Source of the DNA: Nocardioides sp. Soil805
Lineage (GTDB): Bacteria > Actinomycetota > Actinomycetes > Propionibacteriales > Nocardioidaceae
Length of the DNA: 64,000 nucleotides
NCBI RefSeq assembly: GCF_001429625.1
Contig: NZ_LMSU01000006.1
Location: 133,187 to 197,186, forward strand
Reading direction: 5' to 3'
In this document: positions 7,092 to 15,664 of the stretch, one piece after another
How positions within the stretch are numbered: position 1 is the first letter of the stretch
How the letters are laid out: every line of letters begins with the position of its first letter
Position numbers and translations under genes: made by a program
Notes under the pieces: generated by a model
The model's database searches: none
What the model saw: the letters and a program-made list of their open reading frames with translations, nothing else
What the model was told of the DNA's origin: nothing

Positions 7092-8699
7092 TCAGCCGCG
7101 ACGCGCGTGCTTCTTGGTCGCGGTGGTGCGGACCGTGAACTTCTCGTTGTCGTCGCGCGAGCTCCCGGAGCAGGCCAGCGACGTCTTCTGGTTGCAGCGG
7201 TAGCGCGTCGAGGCGTTGGCGAAGGAGACCGTCACGGCGCTGACCTTCGCCGCGCTGAACGGCGCCAGGGTGCTGCCCCGGCCCCTGCCGTCGAGGCGCA
7301 CCCGCATCCTCGTCACGGTGCCGTCGGCCTTGTGGACCAGCACGGTCGCCGCGGGGGAGGCGGCGCGCGAGGGACCGTCGACCCGCACCCGCAGGCGCCA
7401 CTTCCCGCCGCTGAGGTCCGCCCCGGGCTGGACCCGCACGGAGTCGCCGGCGAGGTGGTCCACCTCGGCCCGCTTCGACCACGACCGCGAGGCCTTGGTG
7501 AGCGTCGCCTCGCCCGCCCGCGGGGCCCCGGTGTAGGCCGTGCCCTCCTCGTAGACGAGGCCGGGCATGGTGTTGGCGGCCGCGAAGTCGGCGTACACCT
7601 GGGTCAGCCCGCCCTTCGCCTTCAGCACGGACTGCACGGCCTGCACCGAGTAGCGCCCGCCGCCCTTCCTCGGGCTGGCCGCGGCCCGCCACGCCTTCTT
7701 GACGATGCCCTGGGAGTAGGTCTGGGAGAGGTACTCCCAGAAGATCCAGTTGCCGTACTGGAAGCCGTACGTCGAGCTGAACGCGTCGAGGGGCACGTAC
7801 GGCGCCTGGAGCTGGCTGTAGGGGAGGTACTGGCGGTTGTCGTCGATGTCGTCGGCGACCCGCTCCTCCATCCAGGTGGCGGTGGACTCCATCATCCAGG
7901 GGTCCTCGGCGTAGTCGTAGGCGTACTGCACGGCGTGGAAGAACTCGTGAGCGGCGGTGACGGTGAGGTTGTCCTGGGGTGAGGTGCCGGACGGGAACTG
8001 GGTGGGGGAGTAGTCGTTGTCGAGGACGCAGAAGCCGCTCGCGGTGCGGCCCTTCTTGCGGTACTCCGCCGCGCAGTAGCCGTAGAGGCCGGTGCCGAGG
8101 TCCTTGAGGTAGACGTCGAGCTTGCTGTCCCCGCCGTGGGTGCCGTCGCCGAGCGGGGCGCGGTAGCCGAGCTCGCCCACCTCGCGGGCGTAGGTGTTCT
8201 CCAGGGTCGCCAGCGTCAGGTCGATCCAGGCGAGTCCAGGCGTGGCGTCGGCCGTCGAGGCGACGTAGTGGACGCACACGTGGGCGCCGCAGGTCTTCTC
8301 CGCGGGGACGCTGTAGCCGTTGCCGAAGGGGTCGTCGGGACCGTCGGTGGGGCGGGCCAGGATCGCCTCGGCCTCGGCCGCGTCGGCGCCGGTGAGGTCG
8401 GGGCGGGCCAGCCACAGGTCGCGCAGGGCGACGGTGGCCGACGGGTCGCCGGTGCGGGTGTCGCCCTGGAGGATCCGGCCCGCCGTGTCGAGGGCGGCGC
8501 GCGGCGAGGCCTGCGGGGCCAGCGGCACGGGCGCGGTGCGCGGCACGGCCGGTCGCGCGATCGCCACCCGGCCGCGGTCCCCGCCCTGGTCACCACCGTG
8601 GGCGCTGCCGCCCGCGGCTCCGGCCGGGACGGCCGGGACCAGCGCCAGCGCGGTGGCCGTGCTGGTGAGGAAGGACAGCAGGACGAGGATGGAGCGCAC
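7092..8699 (-). CDS. Secreted HExxH metalloprotease-like protein, MXAN_6640-type (paralogue 1)
   Basis: A 535-residue exported protein. The GTG at 8699 is chosen because AAGGGA lies 6 bases upstream and the product then begins with a signal peptide (RSILVLLSFLTSTATALA, Ala-rich cleavage region). Near residue 251 is HEFFHAVQ, a zinc-protease HExxH motif, followed about 20 residues later by MESTATWMEE, whose Glu could be the third ligand. The C-terminal third looks like a beta-rich domain ending in a Cys-containing RYRCNQ...ACSGSSRDD motif. The next gene encodes a full-length paralogue with the same layout. The substrate is unknown; the protease activity is inferred from the motif. Confidence 0.75.
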   Translation of the reverse strand: MRSILVLLSFLTSTATALALVPAVPAGAAGGSAHGGDQGGDRGRVAIARPAVPRTAPVPLAPQASPRAALDTAGRILQGDTRTGDPSATVALRDLWLARPDLTGADAAEAEAILARPTDGPDDPFGNGYSVPAEKTCGAHVCVHYVASTADATPGLAWIDLTLATLENTYAREVGELGYRAPLGDGTHGGDSKLDVYLKDLGTGLYGYCAAEYRKKGRTASGFCVLDNDYSPTQFPSGTSPQDNLTVTAAHEFFHAVQYAYDYAEDPWMMESTATWMEERVADDIDDNRQYLPYSQLQAPYVPLDAFSSTYGFQYGNWIFWEYLSQTYSQGIVKKAWRAAASPRKGGGRYSVQAVQSVLKAKGGLTQVYADFAAANTMPGLVYEEGTAYTGAPRAGEATLTKASRSWSKRAEVDHLAGDSVRVQPGADLSGGKWRLRVRVDGPSRAASPAATVLVHKADGTVTRMRVRLDGRGRGSTLAPFSAAKVSAVTVSFANASTRYRCNQKTSLACSGSSRDDNEKFTVRTTATKKHARRG

Positions 8700-8758
8700 G
8701 TGAGTTCCCTTCGTGGCCGATCGGGGCCGGTGTGTCGGTGCGGGCAGTGCCCGCACGG

Positions 8759-10216
8759 TCATCGCAGGACCCGGGCCGTGACCCGGAAGACCCGACGATC
8801 ATCGCGGGACCTGCCGTGGCACGCGAACTCGGTGCCGCGGCGGCAGGTGTAGCGGGTGGAGGCGTTGGCCAGCACCACCTCGACCCGGCGCACCCGGGGA
8901 CGGTGGAACTTCACGACCCGTGAGCCGCGACCGCGGCGGTCGAGCCGGATGGGGCTGCGGCCGATGACGCCCGTGCGGCCGATGAGCACGACGTGCGCGG
9001 CCGGGCCGGTGGCCCGGTTGCCGGCGTCCACGCCGATCCGCAGCCGTCCGCGGCGCAGCCCCGGACCCGGCCGCAGCGAGACGACGTGCCCGGTGAGGTG
9101 GTCCAGGCTCACCGCACGCGACCACGCGCGGTGGCCCCGGCCGAGCCGGACCCGTTCCTGCGGTGCGGTGGGCCGGTAGGCCGACCCCTCGGCGTACGAC
9201 GCGCGCGGCGTGCGGTTGGCCGCGACGAAGCCGGCGTAGAAGCGCGGCCACGAGGCGCCCCGCGACTCGACGTAGCGGCGCAGCGCCCGCACCGAGAAGT
9301 CGTTGCGCCGGCCCACGTGCCCGTCGGCGTTGGCCCACACGGACCGGACGGCCCGGGTGCCGAAGCGCTGGGACAGGCGCTGGAAGAAGATCCAGTTGCC
9401 GTAGGCGCCCAGCCCCGAGTCGAAGGTGTCGAGCGGGGTGCCGGGGTCGCCGAGCTGGCCGTGGCGCAGGTACTGGCGGTTGTCGTCGACGTCGTCGGTG
9501 ACCTGCTCCTCCATCCAGGTGGCGGTCGCCTCGAGGAACCAGGCGTCCTCGCGGGCGTCGATCCCGAACTGGACGGCGTGGAACAGCTCGTGGGCCACGG
9601 TGACCCGCATGCTCGGCGTGGGCGGCAGCGGGAAGCCGGTGAAGTCGTTGTCCAGCACGCAGTACGACGACGCGACGTTGCGCTGTCCGGGCACGAGCTG
9701 TTCGGGGGCGCAGTAGCCGTAGAGCCCCCGCCGGCCGACGTCCTGCAGGTAGATGTCGAACTGCGGGGTGCCGCCGGCGCCGCGGTCGCTCGGGGGCAGC
9801 GGCCAGCCCAGCTGCTGCATCGAGGCGAACGACGCCTCGGCGGTGCGCAGGGTGAGGTCCACCCAGTCCGGGGTGCCGCCGGTGCTGCTGGCCATCGGCG
9901 GTGCGTCACCGGAGGAGCCGACGTAGTGGATGCACACCAGCTCGCTGCACGCCCGCCCCTGCGGCAGCGCCGGGTCCCACTCGGGCCGGGGCAGGGCGGC
10001 CCTCGCGGACCACGACCGGGAGTCGGCGGGCGACGTGCCGAAGAACTGGTCCCGGAGCTCGAGGGTGTCCGGGCCGGCGTCGCCACGGCTCTGCGCTGCC
10101 GGCGCGCTCGCGCGGGTCGGCGCGTCGGGCGCCGCGCCCGCCGGGGTCGCGAGACCGAGGGCGAGGCAGGCCGCGAGGGCGAGGGTGGCGAGGGAGCGCG
10201 CCGGGTTGTCGGTCAC
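8759..10216 (-). CDS. Secreted HExxH metalloprotease-like protein, MXAN_6640-type (paralogue 2)
   Basis: A 485-residue paralogue of the neighbouring downstream gene. It has a signal peptide (LATLALAACLALGLATPAGA), then CIHYVGSSGD, the zinc motif HELFHAVQ at His209/His213, the ATATWMEEQVTDDVDDNRQYL block shared with paralogue 1, and a closing motif RYTCRRGTEFAC. The GTG start has GGAAGGA a few bases upstream. The two genes lie in tandem in the same direction with 59 bases between them, so they probably arose by duplication. The proteins have diverged widely outside the motif core, so the duplication is not recent. Confidence 0.75.
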   Translation of the reverse strand: MTDNPARSLATLALAACLALGLATPAGAAPDAPTRASAPAAQSRGDAGPDTLELRDQFFGTSPADSRSWSARAALPRPEWDPALPQGRACSELVCIHYVGSSGDAPPMASSTGGTPDWVDLTLRTAEASFASMQQLGWPLPPSDRGAGGTPQFDIYLQDVGRRGLYGYCAPEQLVPGQRNVASSYCVLDNDFTGFPLPPTPSMRVTVAHELFHAVQFGIDAREDAWFLEATATWMEEQVTDDVDDNRQYLRHGQLGDPGTPLDTFDSGLGAYGNWIFFQRLSQRFGTRAVRSVWANADGHVGRRNDFSVRALRRYVESRGASWPRFYAGFVAANRTPRASYAEGSAYRPTAPQERVRLGRGHRAWSRAVSLDHLTGHVVSLRPGPGLRRGRLRIGVDAGNRATGPAAHVVLIGRTGVIGRSPIRLDRRGRGSRVVKFHRPRVRRVEVVLANASTRYTCRRGTEFACHGRSRDDRRVFRVTARVLR

Positions 10217-10287
10217 GGAGTCCTTCCGGGATGGCGTCCCGACAGGCTACAGACCCCCGCCGCCGAATCCGGGGTCCTCGCGCAACC

Positions 10288-10683
10288 TCAGAGGTCGGCG
10301 ATGTGCTCGATGATGGCGGTCGTGGAGATCGCGGGCGTGCGCGGCAGGTAGACCACCTCGCACACGTCGGAGAGCTCGTCGAAGCGGCCGGCCCAGTCGT
10401 CGCCCATCACCAGCACGTCGGCCGCGTGCTCGAGGACGTAGTCGCGCTTGAGCTCCAGGCTCTCCTCCACGAAGACCTCGTCGACGACCCGCAGCGCGGA
10501 GACGATCTCGATGCGCTCGCGCTCGCTGAAGACCGGCGTGCGGCCCTTCTTGCGCAGGTTGAGCGCGTCGGCGGACACCCCGACCACGAGGTGGTCGCCC
10601 AGGGCCGCGGCACGCTCCAGCACGCGCAGGTGCCCGACGTGGAACACGTCGAACGTGCCGAAGGTGATGACCGTGCGAGACAT
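10288..10683 (-). CDS. tagD: Glycerol-3-phosphate cytidylyltransferase-like nucleotidyltransferase (TagD-type)
   Basis: A 131-residue enzyme predicted to make CDP-glycerol from CTP and sn-glycerol 3-phosphate. It has the nucleotidyltransferase motif FDVFHVGH at residues 10-17, the VMGDDWAGRFD block, and the closing LPRTPAISTT motif. These match TagD proteins along the full length, which is normal for the family. CDP-glycerol would feed a glycerol-phosphate-containing wall polymer, but no other such gene is in the window. TAGATT lies 6 bases before the ATG, so the mRNA is probably leaderless. Confidence 0.85.
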   Translation of the reverse strand: MSRTVITFGTFDVFHVGHLRVLERAAALGDHLVVGVSADALNLRKKGRTPVFSERERIEIVSALRVVDEVFVEESLELKRDYVLEHAADVLVMGDDWAGRFDELSDVCEVVYLPRTPAISTTAIIEHIADL

Positions 10684-10689
10684 GCGCGC

Positions 10690-10695
10690 AATCTA
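10690..10695 (-). promoter_or_regulatory. -10 hexamer of the tagD-like gene (leaderless)
   Basis: On the minus strand TAGATT is followed by six bases and then the ATG at 10683. The TANNNT-N6-ATG spacing places the transcript start on the start codon. Confidence 0.5.
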
Positions 10696-10759
10696 TCCGT
10701 CGCCCTTCGGGGTGGACGCCGGGGTGCGTGCGTGTGGCCCTGCAGGGGAGGATCGGGCC

Positions 10760-12058
10760 ATGGCTGCACCGTCTCCCCCCACCTCCGCGGTGTCCTCCCC
10801 GTCGATCCCGCTGATCACCCCCGACCCGGGCGCCGACGAGGCACGCCGGCGCGGGTTGCGACGGATGCGCACCGTCGCGGTGTCGCTGCTGGGCTTCGCC
10901 GCCGTCGTGTACGTCGCGACGCTCGGCCGCGACGGCGTCTGGGGCTTCGTCAACGCCGGCGCCGAGGCGTCGATGGTCGGCGCGATCGCCGACTGGTTCG
11001 CCGTGACGGCGCTCTTCAAGCACCCGATGGGGCTGCCCATCCCGCACACGGCCCTGATCCCGAAGCGCAAGGACGAGCTCGGCAAGGGGCTCGAGGAGTT
11101 CGTGGGGGAGAACTTCCTCCAGGAGGACATCATCCGCGAGCGGGTGGCCGCCGCGACGATCTCGGGCCGGGTCGGCGACTGGCTCTCCGCGCCGGCCAAC
11201 GCCCGGCGCGTGGTCGACGAGGTGGCCGACGTCGCGGCCATCGCCCTGGGCAAGGTCCGCGACGAGCACATCGCGGACCTGGTGAGCAACGCCTTCGTCC
11301 CGCGCTTCCGCGAGGAGCCCATCGCCCCGCTGCTGGGCAGCCTGCTCTCGGAGATGGTGCGCGACGACCTGCACCACGGCGTCGTCGACCTCGGCCTCGA
11401 CGAGCTGCACCGGTGGCTGGTGCACAACCCGGACACCTTCGTGGAGGTGCTCAGCGAGCGGGCCCCCTGGTGGGCGCCGCCCCGCCTCAACGAGGCGCTC
11501 ACCCAGCGCCTCCACCTCGAGGCGCTGCGCTGGATCGAGGACATCCGCGACGACCCGCACCACCACGCCCGTGCGGCCCTCGACTCGATGCTCGCCCAGC
11601 TGGGCCACGACCTGCTGGTCGACGACGCCACCCAGGACCGCGCCGAGCGCTTCAAGGAGCGGCTGCTCGACCACCCGCAGGTCGTCACCAGCGCGATCTC
11701 GCTGTGGAAGGCGATGCGGTCGGCGCTGCTGGCCTCGGTCCACGAGCGCGACGGCGCCGTACGCCAGCGACTGCTCGACGAGCTCAACGCCTTCGCGGAG
11801 CGGCTGCGCACCGACGCCTCGCTGCGCGAGCGGCTCGACCGCACGGTCGCCGACGTCGTGGTGTTCGGGGTCTCGCGCTACGGCGCGGAGGTCACCACGG
11901 TCATCACCCACACGATCGAGCGCTGGGACGGCAAGGAGGCGGCCCGGCGCATCGAGCTGCACGTGGGCCGCGACCTCCAGTTCATCCGGATCAACGGCAC
12001 GATCGTCGGCGGCCTGGTCGGCGTGCTGATCCACGCGATCTCGCTGCTGGTTCACTGA
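10760..12058 (+). CDS. DUF445 family membrane protein (YheB-like)
   Basis: A 432-residue DUF445 protein. After a short Pro-rich N-terminus, a first membrane segment (VAVSLLGFAAVVYVATLG) precedes the conserved GAEASMVGAIADWFAVTALF block. A long helical region follows, and a final membrane segment (IVGGLVGVLIHAISLLV) ends the protein. That is a hairpin with both ends at the membrane. The ATG at 10760 follows a GGGGAGGA ribosome site; the open frame upstream runs through the divergent tagD-like gene and is not coding. The family has no firmly known function. The S4-domain gene follows after 4 bases. Confidence 0.85.
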   Translation: MAAPSPPTSAVSSPSIPLITPDPGADEARRRGLRRMRTVAVSLLGFAAVVYVATLGRDGVWGFVNAGAEASMVGAIADWFAVTALFKHPMGLPIPHTALIPKRKDELGKGLEEFVGENFLQEDIIRERVAAATISGRVGDWLSAPANARRVVDEVADVAAIALGKVRDEHIADLVSNAFVPRFREEPIAPLLGSLLSEMVRDDLHHGVVDLGLDELHRWLVHNPDTFVEVLSERAPWWAPPRLNEALTQRLHLEALRWIEDIRDDPHHHARAALDSMLAQLGHDLLVDDATQDRAERFKERLLDHPQVVTSAISLWKAMRSALLASVHERDGAVRQRLLDELNAFAERLRTDASLRERLDRTVADVVVFGVSRYGAEVTTVITHTIERWDGKEAARRIELHVGRDLQFIRINGTIVGGLVGVLIHAISLLVH

Positions 12059-12062
12059 TCCC

Positions 12063-12326
12063 ATGAGCGCACCCGACGACGGCCCCCACGCCGTGGACGT
12101 ACCGATCCGCGACGAGACCATCCGGCTGGGCCAGTTCCTCAAGCTCGCCAACCTGATCGACAGCGGCTCGGACGCCAAGCCGCTGCTGGCCGACGGCCAG
12201 GTCAGCGTCAACGGCGAGGTCGAGACCCGCCGGGGCCGCCAGCTGGTGCCCGGCGACCTCGTCGTCCTGGGCCCGGCCGCGGCCCGGGTGGCCACAGGGG
12301 ACGCCGAGATCGACGTCCCCTGGTAG
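12063..12326 (+). CDS. Small S4-domain RNA-binding protein
   Basis: An 87-residue protein that is essentially one S4 domain: IRLGQFLKLANLIDSGSDAK, then a LLADGQVSVNGEVETRRGRQL turn and a closing strand. It resembles the YbcJ/YaaA group of stand-alone S4 proteins that bind structured RNA, probably ribosomal. It follows DUF445 by only 4 bases, so the two are co-transcribed. No extra catalytic domain is present. Confidence 0.85.
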   Translation: MSAPDDGPHAVDVPIRDETIRLGQFLKLANLIDSGSDAKPLLADGQVSVNGEVETRRGRQLVPGDLVVLGPAAARVATGDAEIDVPW

Positions 12327-12349
12327 CCGTTCGATGAAGCGACGGACCC

Positions 12350-12718
12350 TCAGCGGACCTCGAGCAGGTCCACGACGAAGATCAGCGTCTCGCCGGGCTT
12401 GATGACGCCCCCGGCGCCGCGGTCGCCGTAGCCGAGGTGCGGCGGGATCACGATGCGGCGGCGTCCGCCGACCTTCATGCCCTGCACGCCCTCGTCCCAG
12501 CCCTGGATGACCTGGCCGATTCCGAGGCGGAACTGCAGCGGCGTGCCGCGGTTGTACGACGCGTCGAACTCCTCGCCCGAGGAGTGCGCCACCCCGACGT
12601 AGTGGACCGACACGGTCGATCCACTCGTGGCCTCGGCGCCGTCACCCTCGGTGAGGTCGGTGACCTCGAGCTCGGTGGGTGCGTCTCCCATGTGCGGGTC
12701 GACGTCGGGCTTGTCCAT
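12350..12718 (-). CDS. FKBP-type peptidyl-prolyl cis-trans isomerase
   Basis: A 122-residue cytoplasmic FKBP with no signal peptide. The FKBP core is complete: VSVHYVGV, GEEFDASYNRGTPLQF, VIQGWDEGVQGMKVGGRRRI, IPPHLGYGDRGAGG and a closing LIFVVDLLEV. It accelerates proline isomerisation in protein folding. It starts at the ATG at 12718, downstream of the CBS-domain gene on the same strand. Confidence 0.92.
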   Translation of the reverse strand: MDKPDVDPHMGDAPTELEVTDLTEGDGAEATSGSTVSVHYVGVAHSSGEEFDASYNRGTPLQFRLGIGQVIQGWDEGVQGMKVGGRRRIVIPPHLGYGDRGAGGVIKPGETLIFVVDLLEVR

Positions 12719-12739
12719 GTCACTGCCTTCCGGTTGGTG

Positions 12740-13171
12740 TCAGGTCTGGTGGACGTAGTGGTCGAGCTGGTCGCGCTCGAACTCGAGCTCGCCGATGCGG
12801 TGCTTCACCACGTCCCCGATGCTGATGATGCCGGTCAGCCTCCCGTCGGCGACCACCGGGAGGTGCCTGACGCGGAGCTCGGTCATCGTCCGCATCAGGT
12901 CGGTGAGGTCGTCGTCACCGCTGCACGTCTGCACGTCGGTGGTCATGATGTCGCGCACGGCCAGGTCCAGGACGGCCGTGTCGGTGCCGAGGCGGCGTAC
13001 GACGTCACGCTCGCTGACGATGCCGTCGACGGCCGAGCCGTCCGCGCTGACGATGAGCGCACCGATGTTGTGCTCGGCCAGCAGGGCGACCAGGTCTCGC
13101 ACCGGGGCGTCGGGGGCGACCGTCACCACCTCCGGGCTCGCCTTGGCGGTGAGGATGTCGTGGATGTGCAT
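12740..13171 (-). CDS. Tandem CBS-domain protein
   Basis: A 143-residue protein made of two CBS repeats (about residues 7-60 and 72-128). The repeats show VRDLVALLAEHNIGALIV with DGIVSERDVVRRL, and LMRTMTELRVRHLPVV with LTGIISIGDVVKH. Such stand-alone pairs bind adenine nucleotides and modulate partner proteins; the partner is unknown. The C-terminal LEFERDQLDHYVHQT tail is typical of this actinobacterial subgroup. Confidence 0.9.
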   Translation of the reverse strand: MHIHDILTAKASPEVVTVAPDAPVRDLVALLAEHNIGALIVSADGSAVDGIVSERDVVRRLGTDTAVLDLAVRDIMTTDVQTCSGDDDLTDLMRTMTELRVRHLPVVADGRLTGIISIGDVVKHRIGELEFERDQLDHYVHQT

Positions 13172-13243
13172 GGCGACCTCCGGGCGTTCGCGAGTGGTGC
13201 TCGACCACGCTAGCCACTCACGGGGCCGAGCGACAGGGCGAGA

Positions 13244-14158
13244 TCAGTCGGCGACCGCGGGAGGCGTCTGCCGGCCGCGCAGGTCGTGCACCGAGCCCGG
13301 GCCCGCGGGCCGGTAGTCGGGGTCGTCCGGGTCGTCGGGCAGCGAGCCCAGGAAGGACAGCGCGGCCTCGTGGAGGTGGCCGTTGGTCGCGAGCGCGTTG
13401 CCGCCGAAGGGGCCGTCGGAGCCGTCGAGCGAGGTGAACCGCCCGCCCGCCTCGCGCACGATGACGTCCAGGGCCGCCATGTCGTAGAGCTCGAGCTCGG
13501 GCTCCGCCGCGATGTCGACGGCGCCCTCGGCGAGCAGCATGTAGGACCAGAAGTCGCCGTACGCCCGGGTGCGCCAGCAGCGCCGCGTCAGCGAGACGAA
13601 GTCGGAGAGCCGGTCCCGCTCGTCCCAGCCCGACAGCGAGCTGTAGGACAGCGAGGCGTCCTCGAGGCGGCGTACGTCGGACACCTGGCACTGCGTCGCC
13701 TTGAGCAGCGAGCGACCGGTCCACGCGCCGTGGCCCTTCGACGCCCACCATCGGCGCTGCAGCTGGGGGGCGGACACCACGCCGAGCACGACCTCGTCGT
13801 CGACCACCAGCGCGATCAGGGTGGCCCAGACCGGGACGCCGCGGACGAAGTTCTTGGTGCCGTCGATCGGGTCCACGACCCAGCGCCGCTGGCTGTGCCC
13901 CGTCGAGCCCTGCTCCTCGCCCACCACGGCGTCGCGCGAGCGCACCCGCGACAGGGTGCGGCGGATGCCCTCCTCGACGGCCTGGTCGGCGTCGGTGACC
14001 GGGGTGAGGTCGGGCTTGCTCATCACGTGGAGGTCGAGGGCCTTGAACCGGGCCTGCGTCAAGGAGTCGGCGTCGTCCGCCAGGACGTGGGCGAGGCGGA
14101 GGTCGTCGAGGTAGGGGTTGCTGCCCGCGCCGAGGTGGCCGGGTCCGGTGATGGGCAT
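13244..14158 (-). CDS. hisN: Histidinol-phosphatase, inositol monophosphatase family
   Basis: A 304-residue Mg-dependent phosphatase of the inositol monophosphatase fold. The metal site is EEQGSTG, then WVVDPIDGTKNFVRGVPVW, and a later YDMAALDVIVREAGG. In actinobacteria this subgroup, placed next to rsgA and aroA, performs the histidinol-phosphate phosphatase step of histidine synthesis. Substrate assignment rests on family and neighbourhood. The ATG at 14158 is preferred over a GTG at 14164 because TAACCT lies exactly six bases upstream, giving a leaderless transcript. Confidence 0.85.
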   Translation of the reverse strand: MPITGPGHLGAGSNPYLDDLRLAHVLADDADSLTQARFKALDLHVMSKPDLTPVTDADQAVEEGIRRTLSRVRSRDAVVGEEQGSTGHSQRRWVVDPIDGTKNFVRGVPVWATLIALVVDDEVVLGVVSAPQLQRRWWASKGHGAWTGRSLLKATQCQVSDVRRLEDASLSYSSLSGWDERDRLSDFVSLTRRCWRTRAYGDFWSYMLLAEGAVDIAAEPELELYDMAALDVIVREAGGRFTSLDGSDGPFGGNALATNGHLHEAALSFLGSLPDDPDDPDYRPAGPGSVHDLRGRQTPPAVAD

Positions 14159-14164
14159 GTCCAC

Positions 14165-14193
14165 AGGTTATGGGCACGATCGGGCCTTACCGT
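14165..14193. promoter_or_regulatory. Back-to-back leaderless -10 elements for hisN and the DUF2231 gene
   Basis: TAACCT on the minus strand (14170-14165) is six bases from the hisN ATG. TACCGT on the plus strand (14188-14193) is six bases from the ATG at 14200. The divergent promoters are only 17 bases apart, so the two genes may compete for polymerase. Confidence 0.5.
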
Positions 14194-14199
14194 GCATCC

Positions 14200-14667
14200 A
14201 TGGAGATCAACGGCCTGCCGCTGCACCCGCTCGTGGTCCACGCGGTCGTCGTGCTGGGACCGCTGGCGGCCCTCACCGGGCTCGCCTATGCGTTCGTGCC
14301 GCGCTGGCGCTGGCTGCTGCGGTGGCCGCTGCTCGTCCTCGCGCTGGTCACCGCGGTCGCGGCGCTGGTCGCGACCTCGTCGGGGGAGAGCCTGCTCGAG
14401 GCGCGACCCGGCCTCGAGACCCTCGTGGAGGACCACCAGGACCAGGGCGAGCTGATGCGCAACGCGTCCTTCGCGTACGCCGCCGCGGCCGCCTTCGCGG
14501 CGTGGGCGCTCGGCGGGTCCTCGCCACTGGCCTCCGGCTGGGGGGCCCGCGAGGCCAACCCCGTCCTCGGGGTGCCGGCGATGGCGCTGGTCGCGGTGGC
14601 CGCGGTCGCCCTGCTCGTGCTGCTCTTCCCCGCCGGCGAGTCCGGGGCGCGCGCCGTCTGGGGCTGA
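14200..14667 (+). CDS. DUF2231-type small integral membrane protein
   Basis: A 155-residue membrane protein with about four hydrophobic segments. It opens with INGLPLHPLVVHAVVVLGP, the hallmark of the DUF2231 family, in which the HP and H residues are conserved. The function of the family is unknown. The start at 14200 is chosen over an in-frame start at 14170 because the HPLVVH block normally lies within the first 15 residues and a TANNNT box is correctly spaced. It converges on rsgA with 7 bases between. Confidence 0.8.
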   Translation: MEINGLPLHPLVVHAVVVLGPLAALTGLAYAFVPRWRWLLRWPLLVLALVTAVAALVATSSGESLLEARPGLETLVEDHQDQGELMRNASFAYAAAAAFAAWALGGSSPLASGWGAREANPVLGVPAMALVAVAAVALLVLLFPAGESGARAVWG

Positions 14668-14674
14668 GCCGCGC

Positions 14675-15664
14675 TCAGTAGTCGTCGTGCGAGCGGGCGG
14701 CGAGCAGCCGCCGGAACGACTGCACGCGGTCGACGTCGGCCTCCCCGTCCGCGACCGCCACGTCGAGCCCGCACTCGGGCTCGTCCGTGCCGTGGGTGCA
14801 GCCACGCGGGCAGTCCTCGGTCATCTCCTCGAGGTCGGGGAACGCCCCGATGAGGTCCTCGGGCTGGACGTGGGCCAGGCCGAACGAACGGATGCCGGGG
14901 GTGTCGATGATCCAGCCGTCGGAGCCGGGCAGGGCCAGCAGGTACGCCGAGGTCGAGGTGTGCCGGCCGCGACCCGTCACGGCGTTGACGATCCCGACGT
15001 CGCGGTGGGCGGTCGGCACCAGTGCGTTGACGAGGGTCGACTTGCCGACGCCGCTGTGCCCGACCAGCACGCTGGTGTGACCGCGCAGCGCGGCCCGCAC
15101 CTCCTCGAGGTCGCCGCCGCGCTCGGTGACGACCCAGGGCACGCCGAGCGAGCGGTACGTCGAGAGCAGGGTCTCGGGGTCGGCGAGGTCGGCCTTGGTC
15201 AGGATGAGCAGCGGCGACATCCCCGCGTCGTACGCCGCCACGAGGGCGCGGTCGATCAGCCGCGGCCGCGGCTCGGGATCGGCCAGCGCGGTGACCACGG
15301 CGAGCTGGTCGGCGTTGGAGACGATGACCCGCTCGACGGGGTCGTCGTCGTCGGCGGTCCGGCGCAGCGTGGTGGTGCGCGGGACGACCTCGACGATGCG
15401 CGCCAGCGACCCGTCGGCGCCCGAGGTGTCCCCGACGACCCGGACGCGGTCGCCGACCACGACCCCCTTGCGCCCGAGCGGGCGTGACTTCATCGCCATC
15501 ACGGTCGCGCCGTCGATGAGCAGGGTGAAGCGACCCCGGTCGACCGTGACGACCACCCCGTCGACGGCGTCGTCGTACGTCGGACGGTCCTTGGTGCGCG
15601 GTCGGGTACGACGTCGTGGTCGCTCGTAGTGCTCGTGGTCGTGCTCGCTGTAGCGACCGCTCAC
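14675..15664 (-). CDS. rsgA: Ribosome small-subunit-dependent GTPase A
   Basis: A 329-residue circularly permuted GTPase that checks late 30S maturation. After a basic N-terminal tail comes the OB fold. The G motifs then appear in permuted order: TKAD (G4), GHSGVGKST (G1), RGRHTST (G2) and DTPG (G3). A C-terminal zinc knuckle follows (CPRGCTH...CGL). The GTG start at 15664 overlaps the aroA stop by four bases (GTGA), so the pair is translationally coupled. Confidence 0.95.
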   Translation of the reverse strand: MSGRYSEHDHEHYERPRRRTRPRTKDRPTYDDAVDGVVVTVDRGRFTLLIDGATVMAMKSRPLGRKGVVVGDRVRVVGDTSGADGSLARIVEVVPRTTTLRRTADDDDPVERVIVSNADQLAVVTALADPEPRPRLIDRALVAAYDAGMSPLLILTKADLADPETLLSTYRSLGVPWVVTERGGDLEEVRAALRGHTSVLVGHSGVGKSTLVNALVPTAHRDVGIVNAVTGRGRHTSTSAYLLALPGSDGWIIDTPGIRSFGLAHVQPEDLIGAFPDLEEMTEDCPRGCTHGTDEPECGLDVAVADGEADVDRVQSFRRLLAARSHDDY

